From Cryobacterium sp. (GTDB taxonomy: Bacteria; Actinomycetota; Actinomycetes; Actinomycetales; Microbacteriaceae), in contig JAHBST010000012.1 of the NCBI GenBank assembly GCA_019638975.1, positions 1-35,280 of the forward strand: a stretch of DNA of 35,280 bases. Direction: 5' to 3'. The number at the start of each line of letters is the position of its first letter. The first letter of the stretch is position 1. Position numbers and translations under genes: made by a program. Shown piece by piece: positions 1 through 8,620 of this stretch. Under the pieces are notes generated by a model. The model was not told where the DNA came from. It did no database searches and saw only the letters and a program-made list of their open reading frames with translations.

Positions 1-957
1 CCTCGAACCCGCGATCGGATGCATGTACGCGCGGCCGTGCTCCACCTTCACGAGAGCCTCGGGCGAGGACCCGACAACCCACAACGGCTCGCCATCCGCG
101 CCCGCGAGAGAAAGCAAGTACATGTACGGGCTCGGGTTGAGGGCGCGCAGCACTCGGTAGACATCGATGGGATCGGCCGTGACGTCGAGATCGAATCTTT
201 GGGACAACACGATCTGGAAGACATCGCCCTCGCGGATGTAATTCTTCGACGCCGCCACTCCCGCGCGAAAGGTTTCCGCATCGACGCGGTTTCGCGGTTT
301 CGGGTCGATTGCGAAGTCCACTTCGGCGACGGATGCTCGAGTCGGGGCGGCGAGCCTGGCTTGCAGCGAATCCAGAGCGGATTCGGCATCACGCCACAAG
401 GAGTCGGCGGTCTCCGTTCCATCGTTCACGACGTTCGCGATGAGGAGAATCGCCCCTGTCCGGTGGTCGACGACGACGAGTTCGCGCACGAAGGACAGAG
501 ATTGGCCCGGTATGGGGAAGTCGGCAGGAGGACCGTTCGGCAATCGTTCGATCTGGCGGACGGCATCCCAGCCGATGTATCCGACGAGCCCACCGGTGAG
601 CGGCGGATCGCCCGGAACTCTCGCCGTGCTCCACCTCTCGTGGAGTCGCCGAACGGCGTCGAGCGGCGTCGCGAACTCCTCGTCTCCCAAGGCGCGGGCG
701 CGGGACAAGCCGTAATCAAGCCACACTGCCGAATCGCCCGATTGGCTCAGGACACCGAAACTGGACACTCCAATGAAGGAGTACCGTGACCAGATTCCGC
801 CTTGTTCCGCTGATTCGAGCAAGAAGCTGCCGGGGGCCCCTGCAGCAAGTTTCCGGTAGATCGCGACGGGAGTTTCGCTGTCCGCAAAAAGCTCCCGGAT
901 GACGGGAACGACTCGGTGATCGGCGAGCAAGTCGTCAAACTGCTCTCTCGTCGTCAT
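1..957 (-). CDS. trpE: Anthranilate synthase component I (C-terminus beyond left edge)
   Basis: TrpE turns chorismate into anthranilate, the first committed step of tryptophan synthesis, using ammonia from a TrpG glutaminase that is not in this window. The N-terminal 319 residues are present out of a usual total near 500; the rest lies beyond base 1. Residues 46-49 read LLES, the conserved tryptophan feedback-binding element of TrpE, which separates it from PabB-type paralogues. The last visible residues, HPIAGSR, match the conserved chorismate-binding motif at the start of the catalytic half. The ATG at 957 overlaps the hisI stop by four bases (ATGA), so it is the last visible gene of the his-linked run and is probably translationally coupled. 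Identification is firm; only completeness is unknown. Confidence 0.93.
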   Translation of the reverse strand, partial: MTTREQFDDLLADHRVVPVIRELFADSETPVAIYRKLAAGAPGSFLLESAEQGGIWSRYSFIGVSSFGVLSQSGDSAVWLDYGLSRARALGDEEFATPLDAVRRLHERWSTARVPGDPPLTGGLVGYIGWDAVRQIERLPNGPPADFPIPGQSLSFVRELVVVDHRTGAILLIANVVNDGTETADSLWRDAESALDSLQARLAAPTRASVAEVDFAIDPKPRNRVDAETFRAGVAASKNYIREGDVFQIVLSQRFDLDVTADPIDVYRVLRALNPSPYMYLLSLAGADGEPLWVVGSSPEALVKVEHGRAYMHPIAGSR

Positions 958-1298
958 GATTCCCCGACATGCGAATCGAAGCAACTGTGCGATCCCGTGT
1001 GGCACGCGGCGGCCACCGGTTCGACCGTCACGAGGAGGGCATCGCGATCGCAATCCAGAGCGAGGGAGGTCACCCGAAGGTGATTTCCGGACGTGTCGCC
1101 CTTCCGCCAGTATTCGCGTCGCGACCGCGACCACAAGGTCACGAGTCCCCCCTCGACGGTGCGGCGCATCGCTTCTTCGTCCATCCACGCGAGCATGAGC
1201 ACGTCCCGCGTCCCGTCCTCCTGGACGATGGCCGGAAGCAATCCGTCGGAGCCGAATTGCGCGTCCCTCACTGCGTCGACCCATGCGGCGGGTGTCAT
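954..1298 (-). CDS. hisI: Phosphoribosyl-AMP cyclohydrolase
   Basis: HisI opens the adenine ring of phosphoribosyl-AMP, the third step of histidine synthesis. The protein has 114 residues, the normal size for a stand-alone HisI not fused to HisE. The metal-site motifs are intact: an LDCDRD segment near residues 81-86 and CHTGSHSCF at 99-107. Early family sequence LAWMDEEAM lies near 37-45. The ATG overlaps the hisF stop by four bases, and its own stop overlaps the trpE start in the same way. HisE, which acts one step earlier, is a separate gene at 2979-3242. Confidence 0.96.
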   Translation of the reverse strand: MTPAAWVDAVRDAQFGSDGLLPAIVQEDGTRDVLMLAWMDEEAMRRTVEGGLVTLWSRSRREYWRKGDTSGNHLRVTSLALDCDRDALLVTVEPVAAACHTGSHSCFDSHVGES

Positions 1299-2056
1299 GC
1301 CGTCTCCCTCACTGAAATACCGTCGACCGCGAGCGCCTCTTTGACGCGGGCGATCGTCAATTCACCATTGTGGAACACGGATGCCGCGAGCACCGCATCG
1401 GCTCCTGCCCGAACGGCGGGAGCGAAGTGCTCGACCGCGCCCGCACCGCCCGACGCGATGACGGGAACGCTGCTCACGCTGCGAATGCCTGCGATCAACT
1501 CGAGGTCGAATCCTTGCTTCGTGCCGTCAGCGTCGATCGAGTTCACGAGAAGCTCGCCCGCGCCCCTCTCGACAACCTCCGCCGCCCACGCGAGCGCATC
1601 GATCTCGGTGCGGGTTCGGCCGCCGTGCGTCGTGACGACGAAGTGGTTGTCGCTGCGCGCGACGTCGAGCGATACGACGAGAACCTGCGCGCCGAACCGA
1701 TCCGCGATGTCATCGATGAGTTCGGGTCTCGCGATCGCCGCGCTGTTGACGCCCACTTTGTCGGCGCCCACGGACAGCAATCGGGCGACATCCTGCACCG
1801 AGCGAATTCCACCACCCACCGTGAGAGGGATGAACACGTTTTCGGCAGTCTTCGTGACGATGTCCCACGCCGTCTCGCGGTTGTCGACCGTCGCGTGGAC
1901 ATCGAGGAAGGTGAGCTCGTCGGCGCCTTGCTCGAAATATCGTCTCGATAGCTCCACAGGATCGCCCGCATCGCGTAATCCGCGAAAGTTGACACCCTTC
2001 ACGACGCGGCCATCGGCCACATCCAGGCACGGAATCACGCGGACCGGGAGGGTCAT
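1295..2056 (-). CDS. hisF: Imidazole glycerol phosphate synthase, cyclase subunit
   Basis: HisF is the (beta-alpha)8-barrel cyclase that combines PRFAR with ammonia from HisH to give imidazole glycerol phosphate and AICAR. The protein has 253 residues, the usual length. Catalytic Asp11 lies in VIPCLDV and the second catalytic Asp near 131 in VVSLDVA; the phosphate-binding segment LTVGGGIRS lies near 79-87. The frame stays open 39 codons further upstream, but the conserved start [10 protein letters not shown] and the one-base TGATG overlap with the hisG stop fix the ATG at 2056. HisH and HisA are not in the window. In many Actinobacteria the HisA isomerase is the bifunctional HisA/TrpF enzyme PriA. 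Confidence 0.96.
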   Translation of the reverse strand: MTLPVRVIPCLDVADGRVVKGVNFRGLRDAGDPVELSRRYFEQGADELTFLDVHATVDNRETAWDIVTKTAENVFIPLTVGGGIRSVQDVARLLSVGADKVGVNSAAIARPELIDDIADRFGAQVLVVSLDVARSDNHFVVTTHGGRTRTEIDALAWAAEVVERGAGELLVNSIDADGTKQGFDLELIAGIRSVSSVPVIASGGAGAVEHFAPAVRAGADAVLAASVFHNGELTIARVKEALAVDGISVRETA

Positions 2057-2895
2057 CAGATGCGCGCGGCGTGGATCGAACTGACCAGAATTGCTCGCGC
2101 GCCGAGCTCGTAAAGTTCGTCCATGATCTCGTTCGTGCGCGCGCGGGGAACCATGACGCGAACGGCGACCCAATCTGAGTCCTTGAGGGGTGACACGGTC
2201 GGCGATTCGAGTCCAGGCGTGATCGTCGACGCACGTTCGACGAGGGATGCCGGCAAGTCGTAGTCCATGAGCACGTATTGCCTCGCGACGAGGACGCCCT
2301 GAATGCGGCGCTGGAATGTCGGAAGGCCGGGGAGGTCGTGCCCGGAACTGATCAAAACTGCCGTCGATTCGAGAATGACCGGGCCGAATGCTTCAAGACC
2401 CTGTTGCCGCAACGTCGTTCCGGTGGAAACGACGTCGGCCACGGCATCCGCGACGCCGAGGCGCACGGCGGACTCGACCGCGCCATCCAGCATCACGAGT
2501 TCACAGCGCACCCCTTCGCGAGCGAGGAATTCGCCGACAAGACCGGGATAGCTCGTCGCAACCCGAACGCCCGTAAGGTCCGCAAGAGCCGAGAACTTTC
2601 CGACCGGCCCCGCGAATCTGAACGTCGATTCTCCGAAGTCCAGCCCGGCGATCTCGGTGGCGCCCGAGCCGGAATCCAAAAGCAAGTCGCGCCCCGTGAT
2701 GCCGACATCGAGCGCGCCCGCCCCCACGTACGTCGCGATGTCCCTCGGCCTCAAGTAGAAGAACTCCACGTCGTTCGCGGGGTCGAACACAATGAGTTCC
2801 TTCGGATCCCGTCGCGTGACGTATCCGGCCTCCGAGAGCATTTGGGCGGAAGTGTCGGACAGCATGCCCTTGTTGGGGATCGCGATTCTCAGCAT
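2056..2895 (-). CDS. hisG: ATP phosphoribosyltransferase, long form
   Basis: HisG condenses ATP with PRPP, the first and feedback-controlled step of histidine synthesis. The 279-residue protein is the long form: two catalytic domains followed by a C-terminal ACT-like histidine-binding domain, so it should not need HisZ. The nucleotide-binding start IAIPNKG is at residues 4-10, and the PRPP-binding segment [13 protein letters not shown] at about 150-162. An in-frame GTG/ATG region lies eight codons upstream, but the ATG at 2895 is preceded by GAGAAGGG about seven bases away and gives the standard N-terminus. An 83-base gap separates it from hisE, the longest spacer in the his run. Confidence 0.95.
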   Translation of the reverse strand: MLRIAIPNKGMLSDTSAQMLSEAGYVTRRDPKELIVFDPANDVEFFYLRPRDIATYVGAGALDVGITGRDLLLDSGSGATEIAGLDFGESTFRFAGPVGKFSALADLTGVRVATSYPGLVGEFLAREGVRCELVMLDGAVESAVRLGVADAVADVVSTGTTLRQQGLEAFGPVILESTAVLISSGHDLPGLPTFQRRIQGVLVARQYVLMDYDLPASLVERASTITPGLESPTVSPLKDSDWVAVRVMVPRARTNEIMDELYELGARAILVSSIHAARI

Positions 2896-2978
2896 GCTTG
2901 TTCCCTTCTCCCGCCGCAAGGTCGATCCGGTGACGCGTGCCGACGATTCATGAGTGCCGTGTGTTCAAAAACTCGCGT

Positions 2979-3242
2979 TCACAAATGTCGGTAGACATCG
3001 GCGAGCGAGAGGCCCTTTGCGAGCATGAGCACTTGCACGTGGTAGAGCAATTGCGAGAGTTCCTCCGCGGTGCGTTCGGCGCCTTCGTGTTCGGCCGCCA
3101 TCCAGGATTCCGCGGCCTCTTCGACGAGCTTCTTTCCGATCGCGTGAATTCCGTCGTCGAGACGCTGTACCGTGCCCGAACCTTCCGGGCGAGACGCCGC
3201 CTTCTCGGACAGTTCCGCGAACAGTTCCTCGAAAGACTTCAC
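2979..3242 (-). CDS. hisE: Phosphoribosyl-ATP pyrophosphatase
   Basis: HisE hydrolyses phosphoribosyl-ATP to phosphoribosyl-AMP and pyrophosphate, the second histidine step. It is an 87-residue, all-helical MazG-like protein. The magnesium-binding acidic helix [13 protein letters not shown] (about 38-50) and the second acidic helix [14 protein letters not shown] (about 55-68) are intact. The start codon is GTG at 3242. It follows the FKBP gene after 16 bases and precedes hisG by 83 bases. The order hisE-hisG split from the remaining his genes is common in Actinobacteria. Confidence 0.94.
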   Translation of the reverse strand: MKSFEELFAELSEKAASRPEGSGTVQRLDDGIHAIGKKLVEEAAESWMAAEHEGAERTAEELSQLLYHVQVLMLAKGLSLADVYRHL

Positions 3243-3258
3243 CGCTCAAGGTTACCGG

Positions 3259-3633
3259 CTACGAAACTCCGAGCAGATCTATGACGAAGATCAACGTGCG
3301 GCCGGCGAGTTCGTGCCGCCCGCCCGCGGGGCCATAAGCGAGGTGGGGAGGAATCACGAGTTCTCGGCGCCCGCCGACCCTCATTCCCGGAATGCCCTCC
3401 TGCCAGCCGGCGATCAACCCGCGAAGTGGAAAAGTGATCGATTGACCGGATGACCAGCTCGAGTCGAACTCCTCGCCCGTTTCGAAGTCGACTCCGACGT
3501 AGTGCACTTCCACCGTGGCCCCCGCGATCGCTTCCGGCCCCGTGCCGATATCGAGATCCTTCTTTTGGAGCGCGTCCGGCGCGACGCCGTCGTGGAAATC
3601 GATCTCGGGCTTGGATTTTGAGAACTCGGTCAT
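3259..3633 (-). CDS. FKBP-type peptidyl-prolyl cis-trans isomerase
   Basis: This is a single-domain FKBP of 124 residues that should speed prolyl isomerisation during folding. No signal peptide or membrane segment is visible, so it is probably cytoplasmic. Conserved FKBP pieces occur in order: VEVHYVG (41-47), EEFDSSW (54-60), LIAGWQEGIPGM (73-84), PPHLAYG (95-101) and TLIFVIDLL (113-121). These supply the hydrophobic pocket residues Tyr, Phe, Asp, Trp and Tyr. The ATG at 3633 has only a weak ribosome site. It lies between rpe (26 bases) and hisE (16 bases). A second, unrelated isomerase of the cyclophilin family is at 33078-33866. Confidence 0.93.
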   Translation of the reverse strand: MTEFSKSKPEIDFHDGVAPDALQKKDLDIGTGPEAIAGATVEVHYVGVDFETGEEFDSSWSSGQSITFPLRGLIAGWQEGIPGMRVGGRRELVIPPHLAYGPAGGRHELAGRTLIFVIDLLGVS

Positions 3634-3659
3634 TCACCAATCAAAGCAGAGGCCGCGCA

Positions 3660-4322
3660 TCAGTGCACGTGAGGCGCGGCCGCCGCCCGAAGCGCGGAGA
3701 TGTTTTCCGCCGCGTCGCCCGCGTTGAAGACACTCGATCCCGCGACGAAGGTGTCGGCGCCCGCCGCTGCCGCGATCGCTATCGAATGAACGTCGATCCC
3801 GCCGTCGACTTGCAACCACACATCCAGACCCTGATCGCGAACAGCGCGGGAGAGAGCGTCGAGTTTCGGCATGACCTCCTCGATGAAAGTTTGCCCGCCG
3901 AATCCCGGCTCGACCGTCATCACGAGAATTTGGTCGAACTCGCCCAGCAACTCCAGGTACGGTTCGATGGGCGTGCCGGGTTTGACGGCAAGACCGGCCC
4001 GTGCGCCGATGTTGCGAAGACGCCGGGCCAGCAGGACGGCATCCGTCGCGGCTTCAGCGTGGAACGTTACGGAGTAGGCGCCGAGTTCGGCGTAACCGGG
4101 CGCCCACCGGTCCGGATCATCGATCATGAGGTGAACGTCGAGCGGCACAGGCGAAACGTCCTGGATCCGACTCACCATTTGCGGTCCGAATGTCAGATTG
4201 GGTACGAAGTGATTGTCCATGACGTCGACGTGGACGAGATCCGCGCTGGCGATGCGGGCGATGTCTCGTTCGAGGTTCACGAAGTCCGCCGCGAGGATGC
4301 TCGGGTTGATGCGCACCGCCAT
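3660..4322 (-). CDS. rpe: Ribulose-phosphate 3-epimerase
   Basis: Rpe interconverts ribulose 5-phosphate and xylulose 5-phosphate in the pentose phosphate pathway. The 220-residue (beta-alpha)8 barrel starts INPSILAADF. Metal-site residues sit in HVDVMDNHFVPNLTFGP (31-47), with a further metal site in VDGGI near 172-176 and a phosphate-binding VAGSSVF segment near the C-terminus. The ATG at 4322 lies nine bases after the rsmB stop. The order fmt, rsmB, rpe is conserved in Actinobacteria, including Mycobacterium. Confidence 0.96.
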   Translation of the reverse strand: MAVRINPSILAADFVNLERDIARIASADLVHVDVMDNHFVPNLTFGPQMVSRIQDVSPVPLDVHLMIDDPDRWAPGYAELGAYSVTFHAEAATDAVLLARRLRNIGARAGLAVKPGTPIEPYLELLGEFDQILVMTVEPGFGGQTFIEEVMPKLDALSRAVRDQGLDVWLQVDGGIDVHSIAIAAAAGADTFVAGSSVFNAGDAAENISALRAAAAPHVH

Positions 4323-4331
4323 GCGGCAAGC

Positions 4332-5714
4332 CTACCCGGCGGCTTGCGCCTCCCGCGGTTTCTCGAAGAGCGCAATGAACATCGCATCCGTGCCGTGCAC
4401 GTGCGGCCACAATTGCACGGCGTCGCCGAGGGGCAACCGCGGGTCGTTTCGCGAGAGCGATGTCACAACGCCTGTCGTGTCGAGCGGAACCAGTGAGCAC
4501 GAGTGCACGGCATGCTGAACCGCGACGCGAGTTTCGCCCACGTGCGGTGAGCACGTGACGTAGGCGAGAATGCCACCGGGTTTGAGCGCCGCCGCGGCGG
4601 AAGAAATCAGCTCGAGCTGGAGTTTCGTCAAAGCGGGAATATCGCTTGGTTGCTTTCGCCATCGAGCCTCCGGTCGGCGTCGAAGCGCCCCGAGCCCCGA
4701 ACACGGAGCATCGAGCAAAATGCGATCGAATGAGGCGGCGTGGTGGGATCCGAATTCTCGGCCATCACGCTCGAGCACCGTCGGAGGATTCTGAAAGACC
4801 GCGAGCGCGTGCCGGACGAGTTCGGCACGCACAGGCGAGACCTCATTCGCCACGAGCGTCGCTCCCCCGTTGAGCGCTTCCGCAGCAAGCACAGCGGCCT
4901 TTCCGCCGGGTCCCGCGCACAAATCGAGCCACGACTCACCGGCGCGGATGGGGCGAGCCCGCGAGAGCGCAAGGGCCGCGATTTGAGATCCCTCATCCTG
5001 CACGCGAACGCGCCCCTCCCGCACGGCATCCCACCGAGACGGGTCACCGCCCTCGCTCGTTGCAGCGATGGGCGACAGTCGGCCGAGACGCGCTCCCGTG
5101 AGCCCGGATGGCTCCGCGAGGCCCGGCAACGCCGCGAGGCTCACGAGGGGAGCAACGTTGTCGGCATCGAGGAGATCGACCAGCTCCCCCTCGCGGCCGT
5201 CAGCGGCGAGGGCCAGGCGAAACGCCCGGATGATCCACGCCGGGTGCGAGTATTCGGCAGCGAGCCTTTCTTCGACTGTCGCCTGAGCGCCGAGGACTCG
5301 AGAAAGCCAATCCTCGGGATTCGTCCGCGAGATCGCACGAAGGACGCCGTTCACGAAACCGGTGGCCGATTGCGAGCCGTTCGATCGTGCCAGTGACACC
5401 GATTCGTCGACGGCCGCATGCGTCGCGACCCTCATCGACAGGAGTTGATGTGCGCCGAGGCGCAAAACATCGCGAATCGGCGGGTCGATGTCGACGATGG
5501 ACCGGGATGCCGCGAGTTCAATGACGCGATCGTAGTATCCGCGCCGTCGGAGCGTCCCGTAGGCGAGTTCCGTTGCGAGAGCCGCGTCCGGCCCTCGAAG
5601 TCCGGCGCGATCCAGCTTCACGGGAAGCAGGAGATTCGCGTAGGCGTCAGTCTCGGACACTGCCCGAATCACCTCGAAAGCGACACGTCGAGCGGGTTGG
5701 ATCGCGCTCCTCAT
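4332..5714 (-). CDS. rsmB: 16S rRNA cytosine-5 methyltransferase RsmB
   Basis: RsmB methylates a 16S rRNA cytosine (C967 in E. coli) with S-adenosylmethionine. The 460 residues show an N-terminal NusB-like RNA-binding domain (about 5-140) and a C-terminal NOL1/NOP2/Sun methyltransferase domain. The SAM-binding motif LDLCAGPGGK is at 263-272. Both cysteines of the m5C mechanism are present: Cys338 in DAPCSG (product release) and Cys388 in VTCSPH (nucleophile). The frame is open far upstream, but the ATG at 5714 overlaps the fmt stop by four bases and gives the standard N-terminus. The NusB-like domain is a distant relative of the stand-alone NusB at 20931-21344. Confidence 0.95.
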   Translation of the reverse strand: MRSAIQPARRVAFEVIRAVSETDAYANLLLPVKLDRAGLRGPDAALATELAYGTLRRRGYYDRVIELAASRSIVDIDPPIRDVLRLGAHQLLSMRVATHAAVDESVSLARSNGSQSATGFVNGVLRAISRTNPEDWLSRVLGAQATVEERLAAEYSHPAWIIRAFRLALAADGREGELVDLLDADNVAPLVSLAALPGLAEPSGLTGARLGRLSPIAATSEGGDPSRWDAVREGRVRVQDEGSQIAALALSRARPIRAGESWLDLCAGPGGKAAVLAAEALNGGATLVANEVSPVRAELVRHALAVFQNPPTVLERDGREFGSHHAASFDRILLDAPCSGLGALRRRPEARWRKQPSDIPALTKLQLELISSAAAALKPGGILAYVTCSPHVGETRVAVQHAVHSCSLVPLDTTGVVTSLSRNDPRLPLGDAVQLWPHVHGTDAMFIALFEKPREAQAAG

Positions 5715-6640
5715 CGAGCGATGACCTGTGAATCGCCGCGGCGCCCGCGCCACCAGTCCAAAGGTTTCATGGGGTTTCGCCCGGCAGGTTGAATCTCGAT
5801 CAGTTCGATGGGCTCTGTCGCCGTTCCGACTCGCACGGCACCGCCCTCCGCACTCACGAGACCGGGCGGGGTTCGCCGAGCGTCCCTGGCGATGCTCGCG
5901 TCGAGGATCTTGATGCGGACCCCGCCCACGAGCATGAAGGCACCCGGCTCGGGAGTGACCCCCCGAATCCGATTGTGAATCGTCGCGGCGGATTCCGACC
6001 ACACGATGTGCCCGTCCTCGAGCGTGAGCTTCGGCGCGAAGGAGACATCGCCCGATTGCTCCTGACCGCGCGCGGTGCCTTCGCTCATGGCGTCGATGAC
6101 CGTGGTGAGAAGTACGGCGCCGGTTTCGGCGAGTGAATCCAGCAAGTGTCCCGCGGTCTCGTTCCGGCCGATCGCCTGAGTCATCGTTCCGAGAGTGGGC
6201 CCAGCGTCGAGTTCATCGACGAGTTGGAACACGGTTGCGCCCGTCAGCTCATCGCCTGCCATGATGGCGCGTTGAACGGGCGCGGCGCCCCGCCATCGCG
6301 GCAACAGCGAGAAGTGCAGATTGATCCAGCCCAGCCGCGGAATGGACAGGAGCGGTTCGCGAACAAAACCACCGTAGGCGACGATGACGCCGAGATCGGG
6401 AGCGATCCCCCGCACGCTGTCGACAACATCCCCCACAAGTCGATTCGCTGTGACGACGGGCAGCCCGAGCTCGGTCGCCGCGCGGGACACCGGCGTTGGA
6501 GTGGGTACCCGTTTTCGCCCGAGCACGGCATCTTCTCTCGTGACCACGGCCGCAACGTCATGGCGGCTTGCCGCAAGAGCCCGAAGACTCGGGACTGCCG
6601 CCATCGGGCTCCCGGCGAAAACCACTCGCAATGTCGTCAC
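5711..6640 (-). CDS. fmt: Methionyl-tRNA formyltransferase
   Basis: Fmt formylates initiator Met-tRNA with 10-formyltetrahydrofolate. The 309-residue protein has an N-terminal formyltransferase domain and a C-terminal tRNA-binding OB-like domain. Catalytic residues Asn107 and His109 lie in INLHFSLLP, followed by RWRGAAPVQ, with Asp145 in LDAGPTL; all are intact. The start is GTG at 6640, eight bases after the priA stop, with an AGGGG ribosome site about six bases upstream. The frame is open well upstream, but the family N-terminus (LRVVFAGSP) begins here. Peptide deformylase, its usual partner in many genomes, is not adjacent. Confidence 0.95.
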   Translation of the reverse strand: MTTLRVVFAGSPMAAVPSLRALAASRHDVAAVVTREDAVLGRKRVPTPTPVSRAATELGLPVVTANRLVGDVVDSVRGIAPDLGVIVAYGGFVREPLLSIPRLGWINLHFSLLPRWRGAAPVQRAIMAGDELTGATVFQLVDELDAGPTLGTMTQAIGRNETAGHLLDSLAETGAVLLTTVIDAMSEGTARGQEQSGDVSFAPKLTLEDGHIVWSESAATIHNRIRGVTPEPGAFMLVGGVRIKILDASIARDARRTPPGLVSAEGGAVRVGTATEPIELIEIQPAGRNPMKPLDWWRGRRGDSQVIAR

Positions 6641-6648
6641 GCGTGCCC

Positions 6649-8619
6649 CTACAACTGTTCGAACGGTTCGAGGTCGTCGAACCGAACTCTCAGTGTAGGC
6701 GCCGGAGGCGGCGCGCCGGTCGCCGGCACCTTCCGGCGTCGGGTCGTCGCGTTGCGAATCACTTCCGCCCGCAACGCCGCAGCGACAGCCGATCCGCGCG
6801 CGTAATCGAATCGGACGATGGCCCGTACCCGGCCGGGTTCCTCCTCCACGGGACCGAGCACATCGACTCCGTCGAAATCCGTGACGCTTGCGAGTGCTCG
6901 TTGAGTCGAGGAAGAGTCCCCCGTGACGATCGCGACGCGAATGGCGGGCGGAAATCGGAGCCGCCGCCGATCGGCAAGCTCGCTGCGCGCGAAATCCTCG
7001 AGTTGCCATGTGGCGAGCGCGCCGGCGAGTGCGCCCCCCACTCCAACGAGGACGCTCGGCGCGCCCACCGCAGACAGCGCGATCGCGTTCGACCACCATC
7101 GGAGGCAATCCTCGCCGACGCGAAGGCTCTCTCGTGCCAGCATCCGCTCTCCGTCGAGGAGGATGACCGCGCGATACCCACCCGCGGCTACGGGTTCGGC
7201 CCCGCGAGTCGCAATCACGAGAGCCGGGCGATTGCCGACATCCAGGATCGGGCGGTCGCCGTCCGCGATCACGACCGGCACTCCGGGGAACGCACGGCCG
7301 AGATCCTCGGCGGTGCGGCTCGCTCCTTGCCCGCGAAGGCGATATCGGGTCCCGGCACACTGGGCGCACTGCCAGCGGGTCGAGATCGAACCGCACCAGG
7401 AACACGACGGCGACGAGCCGGCATTCCTCACTCCGAGAGGTCCGCTGCACCGCGCGCACCGTGCCACGAGCCCGCAGGATTCGCACTCGAGCCGCGGAGC
7501 GTAGCCCGGTCGGGCCACCTGGACGAGCACCGGTCCGCTCTCAAGCGCCGATCGAGCCTCTCGCCATGCCGCCGACGGAATTCGCGCTCGTGCCGCAAGC
7601 TCATCCTCGGCTGCCTGCTGAGCGGTCGGAATGACTTTCGGAAGATAGCGCTTCACCGGCCCGAGCGCGACACACCAGCCGAGCTGAACCAATCGCTCGA
7701 CTTCGGCGGTGCGCGCATGGTTCAGGAAAACGAGAGCACAGCCTTGCTGCTCTTGCCGGATGAGCGCCGCATCCCTGCTGTGCGCGTACGGGGCGAGCGG
7801 TTCGCACAAGAGCGGATCACCGTCGTTCCACATCGCGATGAGCGAGAGATTTTCGGCGGGCGCGTAGACGGCGGACCGATTGCCGACGATCACTTTCGGC
7901 TCGCCGTCGAGACAGGAAAGGTGCGCACGATAGCGATCGGGATTGGATTGGCTCGCATCGAGTCGGATGATGCGGTCGGCGGGAAGGATCGCGTGAAGCG
8001 CAGTCTCCAGTTGACGCTGGTCGCGAAAATCCGGAACCACGAGGATCACGGTGCCGGACTGAAGCGCTCGCGACGCGAGAGCTGCCATAGTCGACGCCCA
8101 GTGTCCGATCCAGCGTCCGTCGGCTTCGACGACGTGCGGCACCGCCTCCAGCGCAACGCGCGCCGAATTGACGATGGCCTCATCGAGCGCCGCCGTGCTG
8201 TAGTCGGGCACGGCGGCGGCGGCGAACGTGGATCGTGAGGAGCGAGCCGCATCGTCCGCCAACCAGGACTTCTCGACGCGCACTTGCCGGCGCGGAACGG
8301 CAAGGCGAACGATATCGCTCGCAGAGCCCGCTGCGCGATCCGCTACCGCCCGCGCGAGCGAATAGACCTCAGCGCTCAGGACCGGCGCGGTCGAGACGAC
8401 GGCCTCCAGTTCGCTCAACACGCCGTCGTGTTCCACGCTCGACACGACATCGACCACGAAGCCGTCTGCGATCCTGCGCGCGGATCGCAGCGGGACGCGA
8501 ACCCGGCAGCCGGGCCGGACATCCGACAATTGGTCCGCGGGAATGCGGTAGTCGAACAATCGGTCGAGTTGCGGGAGCGGCGAGTCGATCAGCACCCTCG
8601 CGATGGATGCCGCGGGCAC
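6649..8619 (-). CDS. priA: Primosomal protein N' (PriA), helicase-inactive actinobacterial form
   Basis: PriA recognises stalled forks and helps reload the replisome. The 656-residue protein has the N-terminal 3'-DNA-binding domain (from about residue 7, ARVLIDSPLPQLDRLFDY) and the eight zinc-binding cysteines at about 379, 382, 388, 391, 406, 409, 418 and 421. The Walker A loop (GxTGSGKTE) is absent where expected near 170-180, and the DEEH box is replaced by MWNDGD (263-268). This matches the degenerate PriA known across Actinobacteria, which cannot be an ATP-driven helicase, so it is not simply a pseudogene. I chose the GTG at 8619, one base after the metK stop; a second GTG nine codons on is possible. 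Confidence 0.88.
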   Translation of the reverse strand: MPAASIARVLIDSPLPQLDRLFDYRIPADQLSDVRPGCRVRVPLRSARRIADGFVVDVVSSVEHDGVLSELEAVVSTAPVLSAEVYSLARAVADRAAGSASDIVRLAVPRRQVRVEKSWLADDAARSSRSTFAAAAVPDYSTAALDEAIVNSARVALEAVPHVVEADGRWIGHWASTMAALASRALQSGTVILVVPDFRDQRQLETALHAILPADRIIRLDASQSNPDRYRAHLSCLDGEPKVIVGNRSAVYAPAENLSLIAMWNDGDPLLCEPLAPYAHSRDAALIRQEQQGCALVFLNHARTAEVERLVQLGWCVALGPVKRYLPKVIPTAQQAAEDELAARARIPSAAWREARSALESGPVLVQVARPGYAPRLECESCGLVARCARCSGPLGVRNAGSSPSCSWCGSISTRWQCAQCAGTRYRLRGQGASRTAEDLGRAFPGVPVVIADGDRPILDVGNRPALVIATRGAEPVAAGGYRAVILLDGERMLARESLRVGEDCLRWWSNAIALSAVGAPSVLVGVGGALAGALATWQLEDFARSELADRRRLRFPPAIRVAIVTGDSSSTQRALASVTDFDGVDVLGPVEEEPGRVRAIVRFDYARGSAVAAALRAEVIRNATTRRRKVPATGAPPPAPTLRVRFDDLEPFEQL

Positions 8620-8620
8620 C

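Noticed and set aside
19-789. A 256-codon plus-strand frame at the left edge
   Set aside because: It is the exact antisense of trpE, whose frame is open to the window edge and carries LLES and PIAGSR.
6568-8238. A 556-codon plus-strand frame opposite priA
   Set aside because: Antisense shadow; Arg/Glu-rich with no recognisable fold, and no ribosome site or promoter of its own.
6649-8619. PriA as a decayed pseudogene
   Set aside because: Loss of helicase motifs is the norm in actinobacterial PriA, and the frame, zinc cysteines and N-terminal domain are intact.
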